A stretch of 61,548 bases of DNA from Bacteroidota bacterium (GTDB taxonomy: Bacteria; Bacteroidota; Bacteroidia; Flavobacteriales_D; Sanyastnellaceae), in assembly GCA_027624855.1 (NCBI GenBank), contig JAQBTQ010000016.1, positions 1 to 61,548 on the forward strand, written 5' to 3'. A program made the position numbers and the translations under genes. Below the pieces are notes generated by a model that worked only from the letters and a program-made list of their open reading frames with translations, was not told the origin of the DNA and did no database searches. Shown here in pieces: positions 45,523-53,243 of the stretch. How positions within the stretch are numbered: position 1 is the first letter of the stretch; each line of letters starts with the position of its first letter.

Positions 45523-46491
45523 ATGGAATTCATCTTATTGATTGGAGGCTTGGTCGCGCTTGTTCTGAGCGGAGATTACCTTGTCAAATTCGCTTCAGGA
45601 CTTGCCTTAAAAATCAAGATTCCACCGGTCATCATCGGTTTAACGGTTGTCTCAATCGGAACATCTGCCCCAGAGATCATTGCTTCGGTCAGGGCGGCTT
45701 TAGAGGGCAATCCCGGTATCACCATGGGAAATGTCATCGGATCGAACATCGCCAATCTCGCCTTGATTTTGGGAGTGACATCATTGATCCATCCCATTCG
45801 CGTGGATCAATCTTTGATGAAGGTCGACTGGCCTACTTTGATTTTGGCCTCGCTCCTATTTTGGGGAATGTCACTCGATGGTGAGTTGAGCAAAACAGAG
45901 GGCATGGTGTTAATTCTAGGGGCCTTGGTTTTGTTGAGTATGCTGTTCTTGAGGAGTAAAAAGGCCCGAGATACGCAGGTTATCGCCGAATTATCGGAGG
46001 AAGAGTTGGAACAGTCCCACCGTCCCATGGCGATTTTATTGGGGGGAATTGCGCTAGCAAGTGTCGGACTGTACTACGGTTCCGAATGGTTCATCGAAGG
46101 AGCACGCCAAATGGCCATCAATTTTGGCATTGGTGACCACATCATCGGATTGACCGTTGTCGCCTTTGGGACCAGCGTCCCGGAATTGGTTGCTTCCGGT
46201 ATTGCAGCTTGGCGGCGTGAACCAGACCTCGCGCTAGGCAATTTGATTGGGTCGAACATTTTCAACATCTTTTTTGCGGCAGGCATTAGTTCGAGTATCA
46301 TCGCCCTGCCTGTCGATGCACAGGCGTTGGATTTTGATTTTTGGTGGATGACGGGAATAGCAATAGCGGTGGGCATCATGATGATGCATCGCAAGCGCGT
46401 TGATCGGTGGAAAGGGTCATTGCTTCTACTGACCTATCTGGTCTATGTTTACTGGATAGGGTCAACCCTATTCATCGTAAATCCAGCATAG
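45523..46491 (+). CDS. Calcium/sodium antiporter, CaCA family (YrbG-like)
   Basis: 322 residues, ten membrane helices in two inverted repeats. Alpha-repeat motifs are GLTVVSIGTSAPEIIAS with GNVIGSNIANL (about 40-90) and GLTVVAFGTSVPELVAS with GNLIGSNIFNI (about 210-250); the acidic Glu in each repeat binds the cation. It exchanges cytosolic Ca2+ for Na+ or H+. It starts one base after the tatA stop; the alkB-like gene follows by 3 nt. Confidence 0.93.
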   Translation: MEFILLIGGLVALVLSGDYLVKFASGLALKIKIPPVIIGLTVVSIGTSAPEIIASVRAALEGNPGITMGNVIGSNIANLALILGVTSLIHPIRVDQSLMKVDWPTLILASLLFWGMSLDGELSKTEGMVLILGALVLLSMLFLRSKKARDTQVIAELSEEELEQSHRPMAILLGGIALASVGLYYGSEWFIEGARQMAINFGIGDHIIGLTVVAFGTSVPELVASGIAAWRREPDLALGNLIGSNIFNIFFAAGISSSIIALPVDAQALDFDFWWMTGIAIAVGIMMMHRKRVDRWKGSLLLLTYLVYVYWIGSTLFIVNPA

Positions 46492-46494
46492 CAG

Positions 46495-47073
46495 TTGGAA
46501 CGACAGCTAATCTTAGAAGATGGAGAAACCCGCTGTTGGGTAATCAAAGCAGCCTTTGCCCATCTCGATTTTGAAGAATGGTACGAATCCATTCCCTGGC
46601 AACAAAATCCCATTCGCATGTTCGGAAAGGAATTTCTGGAGCCTCGATTGACCGCTTGGATGGGTCCGACTTATCGCTACGCAAGCATTCAGTGGGCTGC
46701 CCAGCCCCTCTCGGATACAGTAAAACAATTGCAGGAAGAAATTCACAGGCAAGTCCAACCACCAGAGCCGCTGAACGCGTGCCTTTTCAACCTCTATCGA
46801 AATGGTTCGGATTCCATGGGATGGCACCGAGACAACGAGCCAGAAATTGATTCGCGTTGCATCGTGAGTGTCTCTTTGGGTGCAAGCCGTGATTTTTTAA
46901 TTCGCGATAGGAAGACCCTTGAAAAGTGGAACATACGACTTGACCATGGCGATTTGTTGGTCATGGAAAATCTCCAAACTAATTACGAACACGCCCTCCC
47001 AAAAAGGTTGAGATCCGATGCACCTCGATTGAACATGACCTTTCGAAGGATCCTTTCAATTCCAGCGAACTAA
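46495..47073 (+). CDS. AlkB-family 2-oxoglutarate/Fe(II) dioxygenase
   Basis: 192 residues from a TTG start 3 nt after the antiporter stop; no ATG gives a complete domain. Fe(II) ligands H111 and D113 (GWHRDNE) and H166 (YEHALPK); the 2-oxoglutarate-binding arginine is R178 or R184 in the RLNMTFRR region. NLYRNGSDSMGWH is the usual AlkB sequence before the iron site. It removes alkyl groups from DNA or RNA bases by oxidative demethylation. It resembles the AlkB homologue 2/3 type common in Bacteroidota. Confidence 0.9.
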   Translation: MERQLILEDGETRCWVIKAAFAHLDFEEWYESIPWQQNPIRMFGKEFLEPRLTAWMGPTYRYASIQWAAQPLSDTVKQLQEEIHRQVQPPEPLNACLFNLYRNGSDSMGWHRDNEPEIDSRCIVSVSLGASRDFLIRDRKTLEKWNIRLDHGDLLVMENLQTNYEHALPKRLRSDAPRLNMTFRRILSIPAN

Positions 47074-47095
47074 CCGCTCATCTCGCGCTTTTGGA

Positions 47096-47103
47096 TACCT
47101 TTG
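47096..47103 (+). promoter_or_regulatory. TAnnTTTG promoter box for panB
   Basis: TACCTTTG, 29 nt before the panB ATG; a conventional short leader. Confidence 0.6.
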
Positions 47104-47132
47104 TTACACAATCAGAATAACGTTGCAACCGC

Positions 47133-47948
47133 ATGTCTGTACATAAATCTGCCAAGCGAATTACAACCCAGGTACTCACCGAAATGAAGGCCAACGGTGA
47201 AGCCATTGCCATGTTGACGGCTTACGATTATTCCATGGCTACCATCGTAGATCAAGCGGGAGTCGATGTCATTTTGGTTGGCGACAGTGCATCGAATGTC
47301 ATGGCCGGTCATGAAACAACACTGCCCATCACCCTGGACCAGATGATCTACCACGCATCGAGCGTAGTTCGTGCAGCCAAGCGGGCACTGGTCGTTGTGG
47401 ACCTACCATTTGGAACCTACCAAGGCAACTCAAAAGAAGCCCTGAATTCTGCCATTCGCATCATGAAGGAAAGTGGTGCCCATGCAGTGAAACTTGAGGG
47501 AGGCCGAGAAGTCAAAGAAAGCATTGAACGCATCCTTACTGCCGGCATTCCGGTCATGGGGCATTTGGGATTGACGCCCCAGTCGATTTATAAATTCGGA
47601 ACGTATACGGTCCGCGCCAAGGAAGAAATGGAGGCGGAACAATTGCGAAGTGACGCCAAAATGTTGGATGAAATCGGCTGCTTCTCGGTGGTGTTTGAAA
47701 AAATCCCAGCTGGCCTTGCGAGAGAAGTCAGCGAATCGATTCAGTGTCCAACCATCGGCATTGGTGCCGGAAGTGGATGCGACGGACAAGTTCTTGTGCT
47801 GCATGACATGCTCGGGATTACACAAGAATTCAGCCCTCGGTTTTTGAGGCGATACCTCGACATGGCCGGCGAGATGAATCAAGCGATTCAGCAATACGTT
47901 CGAGACGTTCGAACGCGAGACTTCCCCAACGAAAACGAACAGTATTAA
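47133..47948 (+). CDS. panB: 3-methyl-2-oxobutanoate hydroxymethyltransferase
   Basis: 271 residues, the normal length of PanB. Motifs: [43 protein letters not shown] in segments around residues 28-70 (metal and substrate site), [10 protein letters not shown] and [11 protein letters not shown]. It makes ketopantoate from 2-oxoisovalerate and 5,10-methylene-tetrahydrofolate, the first step of pantothenate and CoA synthesis. Cytosolic decamer in the family. Followed on the same strand by an rluA-like gene; no panC adjoins. Confidence 0.95.
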   Translation: MSVHKSAKRITTQVLTEMKANGEAIAMLTAYDYSMATIVDQAGVDVILVGDSASNVMAGHETTLPITLDQMIYHASSVVRAAKRALVVVDLPFGTYQGNSKEALNSAIRIMKESGAHAVKLEGGREVKESIERILTAGIPVMGHLGLTPQSIYKFGTYTVRAKEEMEAEQLRSDAKMLDEIGCFSVVFEKIPAGLAREVSESIQCPTIGIGAGSGCDGQVLVLHDMLGITQEFSPRFLRRYLDMAGEMNQAIQQYVRDVRTRDFPNENEQY

Positions 47949-48016
47949 GGACGATGGATCGGCCGAAGCAAGATCCAACCACACACTGGGCTCGTCAGCC
48001 GAAGGCGCCCATCGTA

Positions 48017-48721
48017 ATGAGCACCATTGACAATTTGGATGTCTTGTATGAAGACAACCACATCATTGCAGTCAATAAAAGATCATCGGACATCGTTCAA
48101 AGTGATTCCAGTGGTGACATGACCTTGTGCAGGGTCGTTGGCGAATACATCAAACGCAAATACAACAAACCCGGCGACGCCTTCATCGGCACAGTTCATC
48201 GATTGGACAGGCCCGTGAGCGGAGTGATCCTTTACGCGCGAACATCCAAAGCGCTATCGAGGCTCACGAATATGTTTCGCCTGCGCGAAGTGCAAAAAAC
48301 CTATTGGGCCGTAGTAAAACCGCAGCCCAATCCGCCAGCTGGACATGTGGTGAATTACCTTCAAAAGAATCAGCAACTCAACAAGAGTTTTGCGTTCGAT
48401 GCGCCGGGCAAAGACCGAAAAGAGTCTGAGCTGACCTATGAAACGAAAGGCCGTTCGGATCAATACCATTTCGTTGAAGTCAGACCCAAAACAGGCCGCC
48501 ATCATCAAATACGCACAACGCTCAGCAGCTTGGGAGCACCCATCAAAGGTGACATCAAATACGGCGCACGAAGAACCAATGACAATGCGTCCATCCATCT
48601 TCACGCACGACGCATCGAATTCATGCATCCGGTCCAAAAAACACCCATGTGCATTCTCGCAAGCCCACCGGATGACCCCGTCTGGAATGCCTGGCTCAAG
48701 CTCGAGCATGAGTCCCGTTGA
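48017..48721 (+). CDS. RluA-family RNA pseudouridine synthase
   Basis: 234 residues from the ATG at 48017 (MSTIDNLDVLYEDNHIIAVNK); a longer reading from 47954 adds 21 polar residues and is less likely. Catalytic motif HRLDRPVSGV with Asp64; other family motifs are TYWAVVK and KTGRHHQIRTTLSSLG. No S4 RNA-binding domain, so it is the short RluA/TruC-like class. Target base in rRNA or tRNA unknown. Follows panB by 68 nt on the same strand. Confidence 0.9.
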   Translation: MSTIDNLDVLYEDNHIIAVNKRSSDIVQSDSSGDMTLCRVVGEYIKRKYNKPGDAFIGTVHRLDRPVSGVILYARTSKALSRLTNMFRLREVQKTYWAVVKPQPNPPAGHVVNYLQKNQQLNKSFAFDAPGKDRKESELTYETKGRSDQYHFVEVRPKTGRHHQIRTTLSSLGAPIKGDIKYGARRTNDNASIHLHARRIEFMHPVQKTPMCILASPPDDPVWNAWLKLEHESR

Positions 48722-48774
48722 TCAACCCTGTTTTTTCGTGTAAAAAAACCCATTCTCTTGGCGGTTTGACGCAG

Positions 48775-48782
48775 TATCTTTG
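48775..48782 (+). promoter_or_regulatory. TAnnTTTG promoter box for trxB
   Basis: TATCTTTG, 5 nt before the ATG; predicts a leaderless message. Confidence 0.65.
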
Positions 48783-48787
48783 CGGCC

Positions 48788-49750
48788 ATGAGCGAAGCGA
48801 TAGAACACGTAAAGTGCCTGATCATTGGATCGGGACCAGCCGGATACACTGCAGCCATTTACGCTGCACGAGCAGACATGAAACCCGTTTTGTATCAGGG
48901 AATGCAACCCGGTGGACAGTTGACTGAGACCACGGAGGTGGATAATTTCCCAGGCTACCCCGAGGGAATCAATGGCCCTCAAATGATGATGGATCTGGAG
49001 GCTCAAGCAAAGCGATTCGACACGGATGTGCGCAATGGTTGGGTGACCGAAGTAGACTTCACCGGACCCGTTCACAAGATCTGGGTTGGCGAAGGTGCCG
49101 AGCGCAAAGAGGTTCATGCCGATTCCGTGATCATTTCTACGGGAGCTTCAGCGAAATGGTTGGGGCTGGAGTCTGAATTGAGATTGCGAGATGCTGGAGG
49201 CGGCGTAAGTGCTTGTGCTGTTTGCGATGGATTTTTCTACCGCGGTCAGGAAGTGGTCATTGTGGGAGCGGGTGATACCGCCTGTGAAGAAGCGAGTTAC
49301 CTGGCCAAATTGTGTTCGAAAGTGACGATGTTGGTTCGTCGTGGTGAGATGCGTGCCTCGAAAGCGATGCAAAACCGAGTCTTAGGCATGGAAAACATCG
49401 AAGTGCTTTGGAATACGGAGACGTTGGAGGTGCTTGGAGCAGAGGGCGTAGAAGGAGCGCGGGTCAAAAACAATCAGACGGGCGCCGAACACGTCATTCC
49501 TTGCACTGGATTTTTTGTAGCCATCGGACACAAACCCAATACGGATGTTTTCAAAGGTTGGATCGATTTGGACGAACAAGGTTACATCGTTTACGGTGAG
49601 CCCGGCTCATCCAAAACCAACCGCGAAGGCGTCTTTGTAAGTGGCGACGCGGCAGACAAGACCTACCGACAAGCGGTAACAGCGGCAGGCACAGGCTGCA
49701 TGGCCGCATTGGATGCTGAACGTTATTTGGCTGCTAAGGGCATTCATTGA
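48788..49750 (+). CDS. trxB: Thioredoxin-disulfide reductase
   Basis: 320 residues, standard TrxB size. FAD-binding GSGPAGYTAAIYAARA (about 15-30), redox pair CAVC (C143, C146) followed by DGFFYRG, NADPH-binding GAGDTACEEASYLA and the C-terminal GVFVSGDAADKTYRQAVTAAGTG. It reduces thioredoxin with NADPH and so feeds APS reductase and other thiol systems. Bacillithiol disulfide reductases are related, but the CAVC centre marks a true thioredoxin reductase. Monocistronic. Confidence 0.95.
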   Translation: MSEAIEHVKCLIIGSGPAGYTAAIYAARADMKPVLYQGMQPGGQLTETTEVDNFPGYPEGINGPQMMMDLEAQAKRFDTDVRNGWVTEVDFTGPVHKIWVGEGAERKEVHADSVIISTGASAKWLGLESELRLRDAGGGVSACAVCDGFFYRGQEVVIVGAGDTACEEASYLAKLCSKVTMLVRRGEMRASKAMQNRVLGMENIEVLWNTETLEVLGAEGVEGARVKNNQTGAEHVIPCTGFFVAIGHKPNTDVFKGWIDLDEQGYIVYGEPGSSKTNREGVFVSGDAADKTYRQAVTAAGTGCMAALDAERYLAAKGIH

Positions 49751-49804
49751 CGCGCACATTGAGGCACGCAACGACGCGAGCATTGACGCGATATTGAGGC
49801 TCGC
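49746..49804. repeat. Short imperfect tandem repeat between convergent genes
   Basis: Two units about 36 bp apart, each ATTGACGCG, 2-3 nt, ATTGAGGC, one nt, CGC. The first overlaps the trxB stop codon. It fills the gap before the convergent repeat-protein gene. GC-rich; function unknown. Confidence 0.6.
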
Positions 49805-49812
49805 CTCGTGAA

Positions 49813-51393
49813 TCAATCACAATTGTAACCGTACACCCCGAGCCACATCAGGAGGTCGGATGTACCGCGCTGTCCATCGGCGTCGAAATCCCCAAAGCAC
49901 GGACCGCCATATCCGCCCACTCCCCCATCTCCAGCGCTGGAACCATCGCCAATGCATTGTCCGGTGGTTTCATCCCAAACGGTACCCTCACCGCAGTATG
50001 AAGGCGGCAAGACCGAGCAACTGCCATCATCATCTGTCGCGAGGGGATTGAAATTTTCTGCAAGATCATTGGTACATCCTGCGATTTCAAATTCATCACA
50101 GATACCATCTTCGTCTGTATCAATGAGGCACGCACCATCGCAGTCGTATCCGGCATCTGCATACGAGCATGAAGAAGCCGAATTCGCTGTAGCATCATAA
50201 TCACATGCCACAGGATCCATGCAACCTATGAAAAGGCAAGAACCGTCGTCATCGGTTGCGGAAGCATCGTAATTGTCCGCCAGGGAATCCGTGCATCCCA
50301 CAATTTCTTCCTCATCGCATACGCCATCGCCGTCGGTATCCATCAGACAATTTCCATCGCAATCGCGATACAATTCCGCGAAATCGCAGTCCCCATCATC
50401 GGTGGCTTCTGGCAGGTAGTTGCATGCCGCTTCATCCATGCAACCCGCTATCTCAAATTCATCACAGACTCCATCACCATCCGAATCCATGAGGCACATA
50501 CCATCGCAATCATATCCCTCTTGAGCATACGCACAATCTTCAGGATCGGTCACGCCAACTGCGTAATTGCAACTCTCAGGATCTTCGCATCCAGCAATTT
50601 CAAAAGGATCGCAGACGCCATCGCCATCTGCATCTTCAAGACATTCTCCTTCACAATCATACCCAGCCGTTGCAAACCAACACGAGCCGTCATTGGAGTT
50701 GGCCGCTTCATCATAATTGCAGGCTTCCGGATCTGTGCATCCCGGTGCTCCCGCTCCAAAATCAAACGTTCCCAATTGTTCGTTGAAAGGGTTTCCCTCA
50801 AGAAAACACTGAAGATTCAATGTTCCAGAAAGCAACCCATCGGTGGTGACTTGTGCGAGGAGCACCCGTAACGCTTCATCTGGAAAGCCATTGGAACTTC
50901 CAGGTAGCACAAACCAACTACCGCCCACTTCCGAATCCAAAACAAAATCTGCACCACCTTCAAAAATGGATAACTCTGCATTCATTCCCAAACTCGAAAT
51001 GCCCTCCTCCGTTGCATCTGAAGGAGCAAGATCAAGGCCAATTGTCAACCAGCTATCGTAATTCAAGTCAGGAAGGATACCGAGAAAAAAAGCATTCAAA
51101 TCTGTACCAAAAGAACCTCCAGCTGGATGTTGAAAGAATGAAGTGGTTGAAGACAAATGAATGGGCTCGGCGGCGCTTCCGTAAGCAGCACCAACAAAAT
51201 CTGAGGAATCGGTGACGTTGGCATAGATCCGGTAGGTCGTCATTCCGGTCAAATCTGAGTTTCCCACCATTCCCGTATGAACCTGCACCGTTTCAACCGA
51301 TACGGAGATTACTTGCGCATGAACTGCGATAAAGGAAAAAGGCAAAAAAAGCAGGCACAATAGCCAAGCAAATCGCTGACAGGCACGTAGCAT
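49813..51393 (-). CDS. Secreted Cys-rich repeat protein with dockerin-like C-terminus
   Basis: 526 residues. Signal peptide to about VHAQ (27). An unrecognised domain (about 28-220) matches the start of the edge-truncated gene at 1-1030: SMT/M-T-T-Y start, NYDSWLTIGLDL, DEALRVLLAQVTTDG. Seven or so Cys repeats follow (about 222-480) in two alternating forms, GCTDPEACNYDxxA-DGSC and YDCDGxCLxDxDGDGVCDEFEIAGC; the second resembles calcium-binding thrombospondin type 3 repeats. It ends with a calcium-loop module (DFDADGQRGTSDLLMWL) and YGYNCD. Expected to be extracellular and calcium-stiffened. No type A T9SS domain. Function unknown. Confidence 0.82.
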   Translation of the reverse strand: MLRACQRFAWLLCLLFLPFSFIAVHAQVISVSVETVQVHTGMVGNSDLTGMTTYRIYANVTDSSDFVGAAYGSAAEPIHLSSTTSFFQHPAGGSFGTDLNAFFLGILPDLNYDSWLTIGLDLAPSDATEEGISSLGMNAELSIFEGGADFVLDSEVGGSWFVLPGSSNGFPDEALRVLLAQVTTDGLLSGTLNLQCFLEGNPFNEQLGTFDFGAGAPGCTDPEACNYDEAANSNDGSCWFATAGYDCEGECLEDADGDGVCDPFEIAGCEDPESCNYAVGVTDPEDCAYAQEGYDCDGMCLMDSDGDGVCDEFEIAGCMDEAACNYLPEATDDGDCDFAELYRDCDGNCLMDTDGDGVCDEEEIVGCTDSLADNYDASATDDDGSCLFIGCMDPVACDYDATANSASSCSYADAGYDCDGACLIDTDEDGICDEFEIAGCTNDLAENFNPLATDDDGSCSVLPPSYCGEGTVWDETTGQCIGDGSSAGDGGVGGYGGPCFGDFDADGQRGTSDLLMWLGVYGYNCD

Positions 51394-51468
51394 CGAAATA
51401 GGTTTTGGTTCAGTCTAAGCCTAATTTAACCTATTTATCTACTATTATCAAGGTTTAATCGAAATATA

Positions 51469-52122
51469 TTAAAACACCCATCCCAAAAAATTCGCAAGCA
51501 TTGCCACAATCCCGCTCAACACCAGTCCCGAAAGAACCATAGACAGGGCTATTCTTCCAAAGCGGCTCTTTTGCCAATTCAAGGGTTCCTTCCAAATGAG
51601 GGAATGCACTGCAGGCGCGAAGGCCAAGGATGCCAAAAACACCAAAAGAAAACCAAGTAGCGAGAAACTGGTGTAGCCCCACATCATGGCCGCCGCTCCG
51701 ATTGTTAGCAAGGTCAATCCGAGGTTGCGGTCAATTGGAATTTCTCCTTGCTCTTCTATTTGATTGTCTACTTCTTCTGATACCCGTCCTGCACTTTTCT
51801 GCTGAATCGATTCGAATTGACCCACTTGTTCCGGCAACTTCTTTCTTGCAGGCAACATGCGGATAGATTTGGAAGAGTTGGCAGCGGGCGGTTTTGGACT
51901 GCATTCGCCTTTTTCGATCGCTTCTGGCAAAATTTCAATCTGAGTAGCCAATGAATTCTTATCCCGCACGTCGGGACGAGGGTCCTGAAAACTTATCACC
52001 GGTGCAGGCTCGGCCGGTCCTTGATGACTGGCGACGGCAAATCCCGCCAAAAAAGACTCCTTCTGAACCGAGCAGCCCGTCATGATGAGCAAAACGCAGA
52101 TTCCTATAATGTGATTTCGCAT
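51469..52122 (-). CDS. Lipoprotein with C-terminal membrane helices, unknown function
   Basis: 217 residues. Lipoprotein signal with TGC lipobox at Cys17 (MRNHIIGICVLLIMTGC). A polar, Pro/Glu/Lys-rich region (about 30-130) is followed by three hydrophobic helices (about 133-150, 152-172, 190-215). A lipid anchor plus C-terminal membrane helices is an unusual mix and suggests an inner-membrane-retained protein. No family recognised. Alone in its strand neighbourhood; a TAATTTG element lies 5 nt before the ATG. Confidence 0.7.
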   Translation of the reverse strand: MRNHIIGICVLLIMTGCSVQKESFLAGFAVASHQGPAEPAPVISFQDPRPDVRDKNSLATQIEILPEAIEKGECSPKPPAANSSKSIRMLPARKKLPEQVGQFESIQQKSAGRVSEEVDNQIEEQGEIPIDRNLGLTLLTIGAAAMMWGYTSFSLLGFLLVFLASLAFAPAVHSLIWKEPLNWQKSRFGRIALSMVLSGLVLSGIVAMLANFLGWVF

Positions 52123-52213
52123 GTTCCCAAATTACAATCGTCCATTCCTCCCTGTCTCTCATTTGTCCTCACTTATCAGAAACTTTTTGTCAGTTTCAAG
52201 GGTTGAATAACCC

Positions 52214-52594
52214 ATGGCAACCATCACAAGTGTTCCGAGCGTAGAGGCATGTTTTATGCCGCTGTTATTGGAATTAAAGGATCAGCAACCATTGCTCGAA
52301 TCATCCTTATTTCCCAGCGTCCGCGCGAATCATTTCTCGACATTGCCTTCTATCGCCTTGATCTCGATGGACCGCAAAGGGGTGCCGCTTATACAGCGGC
52401 GTATGGCGTGGGCACTTTTTTATCTAATCGCCGCGGGGTTCATTCAGCATCGATCTCGGCACATCATCCAATTGACTGCTGCTGGAGCGCAAGTCATCAA
52501 TGCTCATTCCTGCACCTGGAAAACACTGACTGAAACCCCAGCATGGACTCAAAAATTTGGTGCGGGCTGGCTCCCGCCGCAGGCACATCATTGA
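52214..52594 (+). CDS. Stand-alone Mrr_N-like winged-helix protein
   Basis: 126 residues. The segment QRRMAWALFYLIAAGFIQHRSRHIIQLTAAGAQVI (read in two parts, about 61-95) and PLLLELKDQQPLLESSLF match the N-terminal DNA-binding domain of Mrr-type restriction endonucleases. The catalytic PD-(D/E)XK domain that normally follows is missing: the frame ends 30 residues later, just before a tRNA-His gene. It may be a truncated relic or a small DNA-binding protein. Coding status is moderately supported. Confidence 0.55.
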   Translation: MATITSVPSVEACFMPLLLELKDQQPLLESSLFPSVRANHFSTLPSIALISMDRKGVPLIQRRMAWALFYLIAAGFIQHRSRHIIQLTAAGAQVINAHSCTWKTLTETPAWTQKFGAGWLPPQAHH

Positions 52595-52602
52595 CCCACA
52601 AA

Positions 52603-52628
52603 AAACCCCCGCCGAAGCGAGGGTTGAT
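52603..52628 (-). terminator. Terminator after tRNA-His
   Basis: Minus-strand hairpin AACCCTCGC-TTCG-GCGGGGGTT followed by six T, with one mismatch. It starts 3 nt after the tRNA. Confidence 0.85.
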
Positions 52629-52630
52629 GG

Positions 52631-52705
52631 GTGACTAATGGGATTTGAACCCACGACCCCTGGAACCACAATCCAGTGCTCTAACCAACTGAGCTATAGT
52701 CACCG
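52631..52705 (-). tRNA. tRNA-His (GTG)
   Basis: Minus strand. Acceptor GTGACTA/TAGTCAC with an encoded extra G at -1 opposite discriminator C, the histidine identity pair. Anticodon stem CTGGA/TCCAG with loop TTGTGGT gives anticodon GTG. T arm GTGGGTTCAAATCCCAT present. Confidence 0.95.
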
Positions 52706-52742
52706 TTTTCCCCAAAAGGGAGCGCAAAGATAATTGAGATTT

Positions 52743-53243
52743 CTAAAGTCCACGCAACCCATCGGCAAAAACACACCGTGCCAGCGAATCATTGAATGGC
52801 AGGCGGTTTTCGATGGGACAACCAATGGCGTCGGTTGTCGCCGGCAACACCTCCTCTCCCGCTAGCGCTTGGTCAACAGCCAGCGCCAAATCGCTGTTTC
52901 TGGGCTTAGAACGATGCTTCCCGAGCGCATAATACAAATCATTCACACGGCCGCGGTATACGACGGATCCAGAGGGACTGATGAGCACCGCCTCTGGCGT
53001 GTAACGCGCACCCACTGCCTCCGACCAACCAACAGTATCTCGTGCGAGCTCCCATTCCACTCCATATCGAGTAGCAAACTCGTCGATGGCCTCATCGGTA
53101 ACCGATGGATTTGGAAACCAACCGACCATTTCTAACTGATCTGAAGCCTCCACATCCCACCGTTCATGCAAAGCATTCAGGTAGAACGTATAATCCTGGC
53201 AAATAGGACAAAGCGGTGCCAAAAACACCCACACCTTCCACAT
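52743..53243 (-). CDS. Thioredoxin-like redoxin domain protein
   Basis: 166 residues from the ATG at 53243, which overlaps the stop of the upstream gene by one base (TGATG); a longer reading runs into that gene and is rejected. Redox motif near the N-terminus: FLAPLCPICQDY (C12, C15). Other thioredoxin-fold parts are GWFPNPSVTDEAIDEFATRY and a cis-Pro-like RYTPEAVLISPSGSVVYRG. No signal peptide is seen from this start, so it is either cytosolic or exported another way. Tight coupling to the copper monooxygenase gene suggests a maturation or electron-supply role. Confidence 0.8.
   Translation of the reverse strand: MWKVWVFLAPLCPICQDYTFYLNALHERWDVEASDQLEMVGWFPNPSVTDEAIDEFATRYGVEWELARDTVGWSEAVGARYTPEAVLISPSGSVVYRGRVNDLYYALGKHRSKPRNSDLALAVDQALAGEEVLPATTDAIGCPIENRLPFNDSLARCVFADGLRGL

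Noticed and set aside
47430-47984. 184-codon frame antisense to panB
   Set aside because: panB is complete and strongly conserved by motif. The antisense frame has no family resemblance and no promoter.
49860-50871. Several long frames opposite and within the repeat-protein gene, and a CRISPR-like look of repeated DNA
   Set aside because: The repetition comes from the Cys-repeat codons of the minus-strand gene. The period is irregular, units diverge, and no leader or cas genes exist. The extra frames have no start context and unnatural composition.
52249-52533. 94-codon frame overlapping the Mrr_N-like gene
   Set aside because: The other frame carries the winged-helix pattern; this one has no recognisable features.
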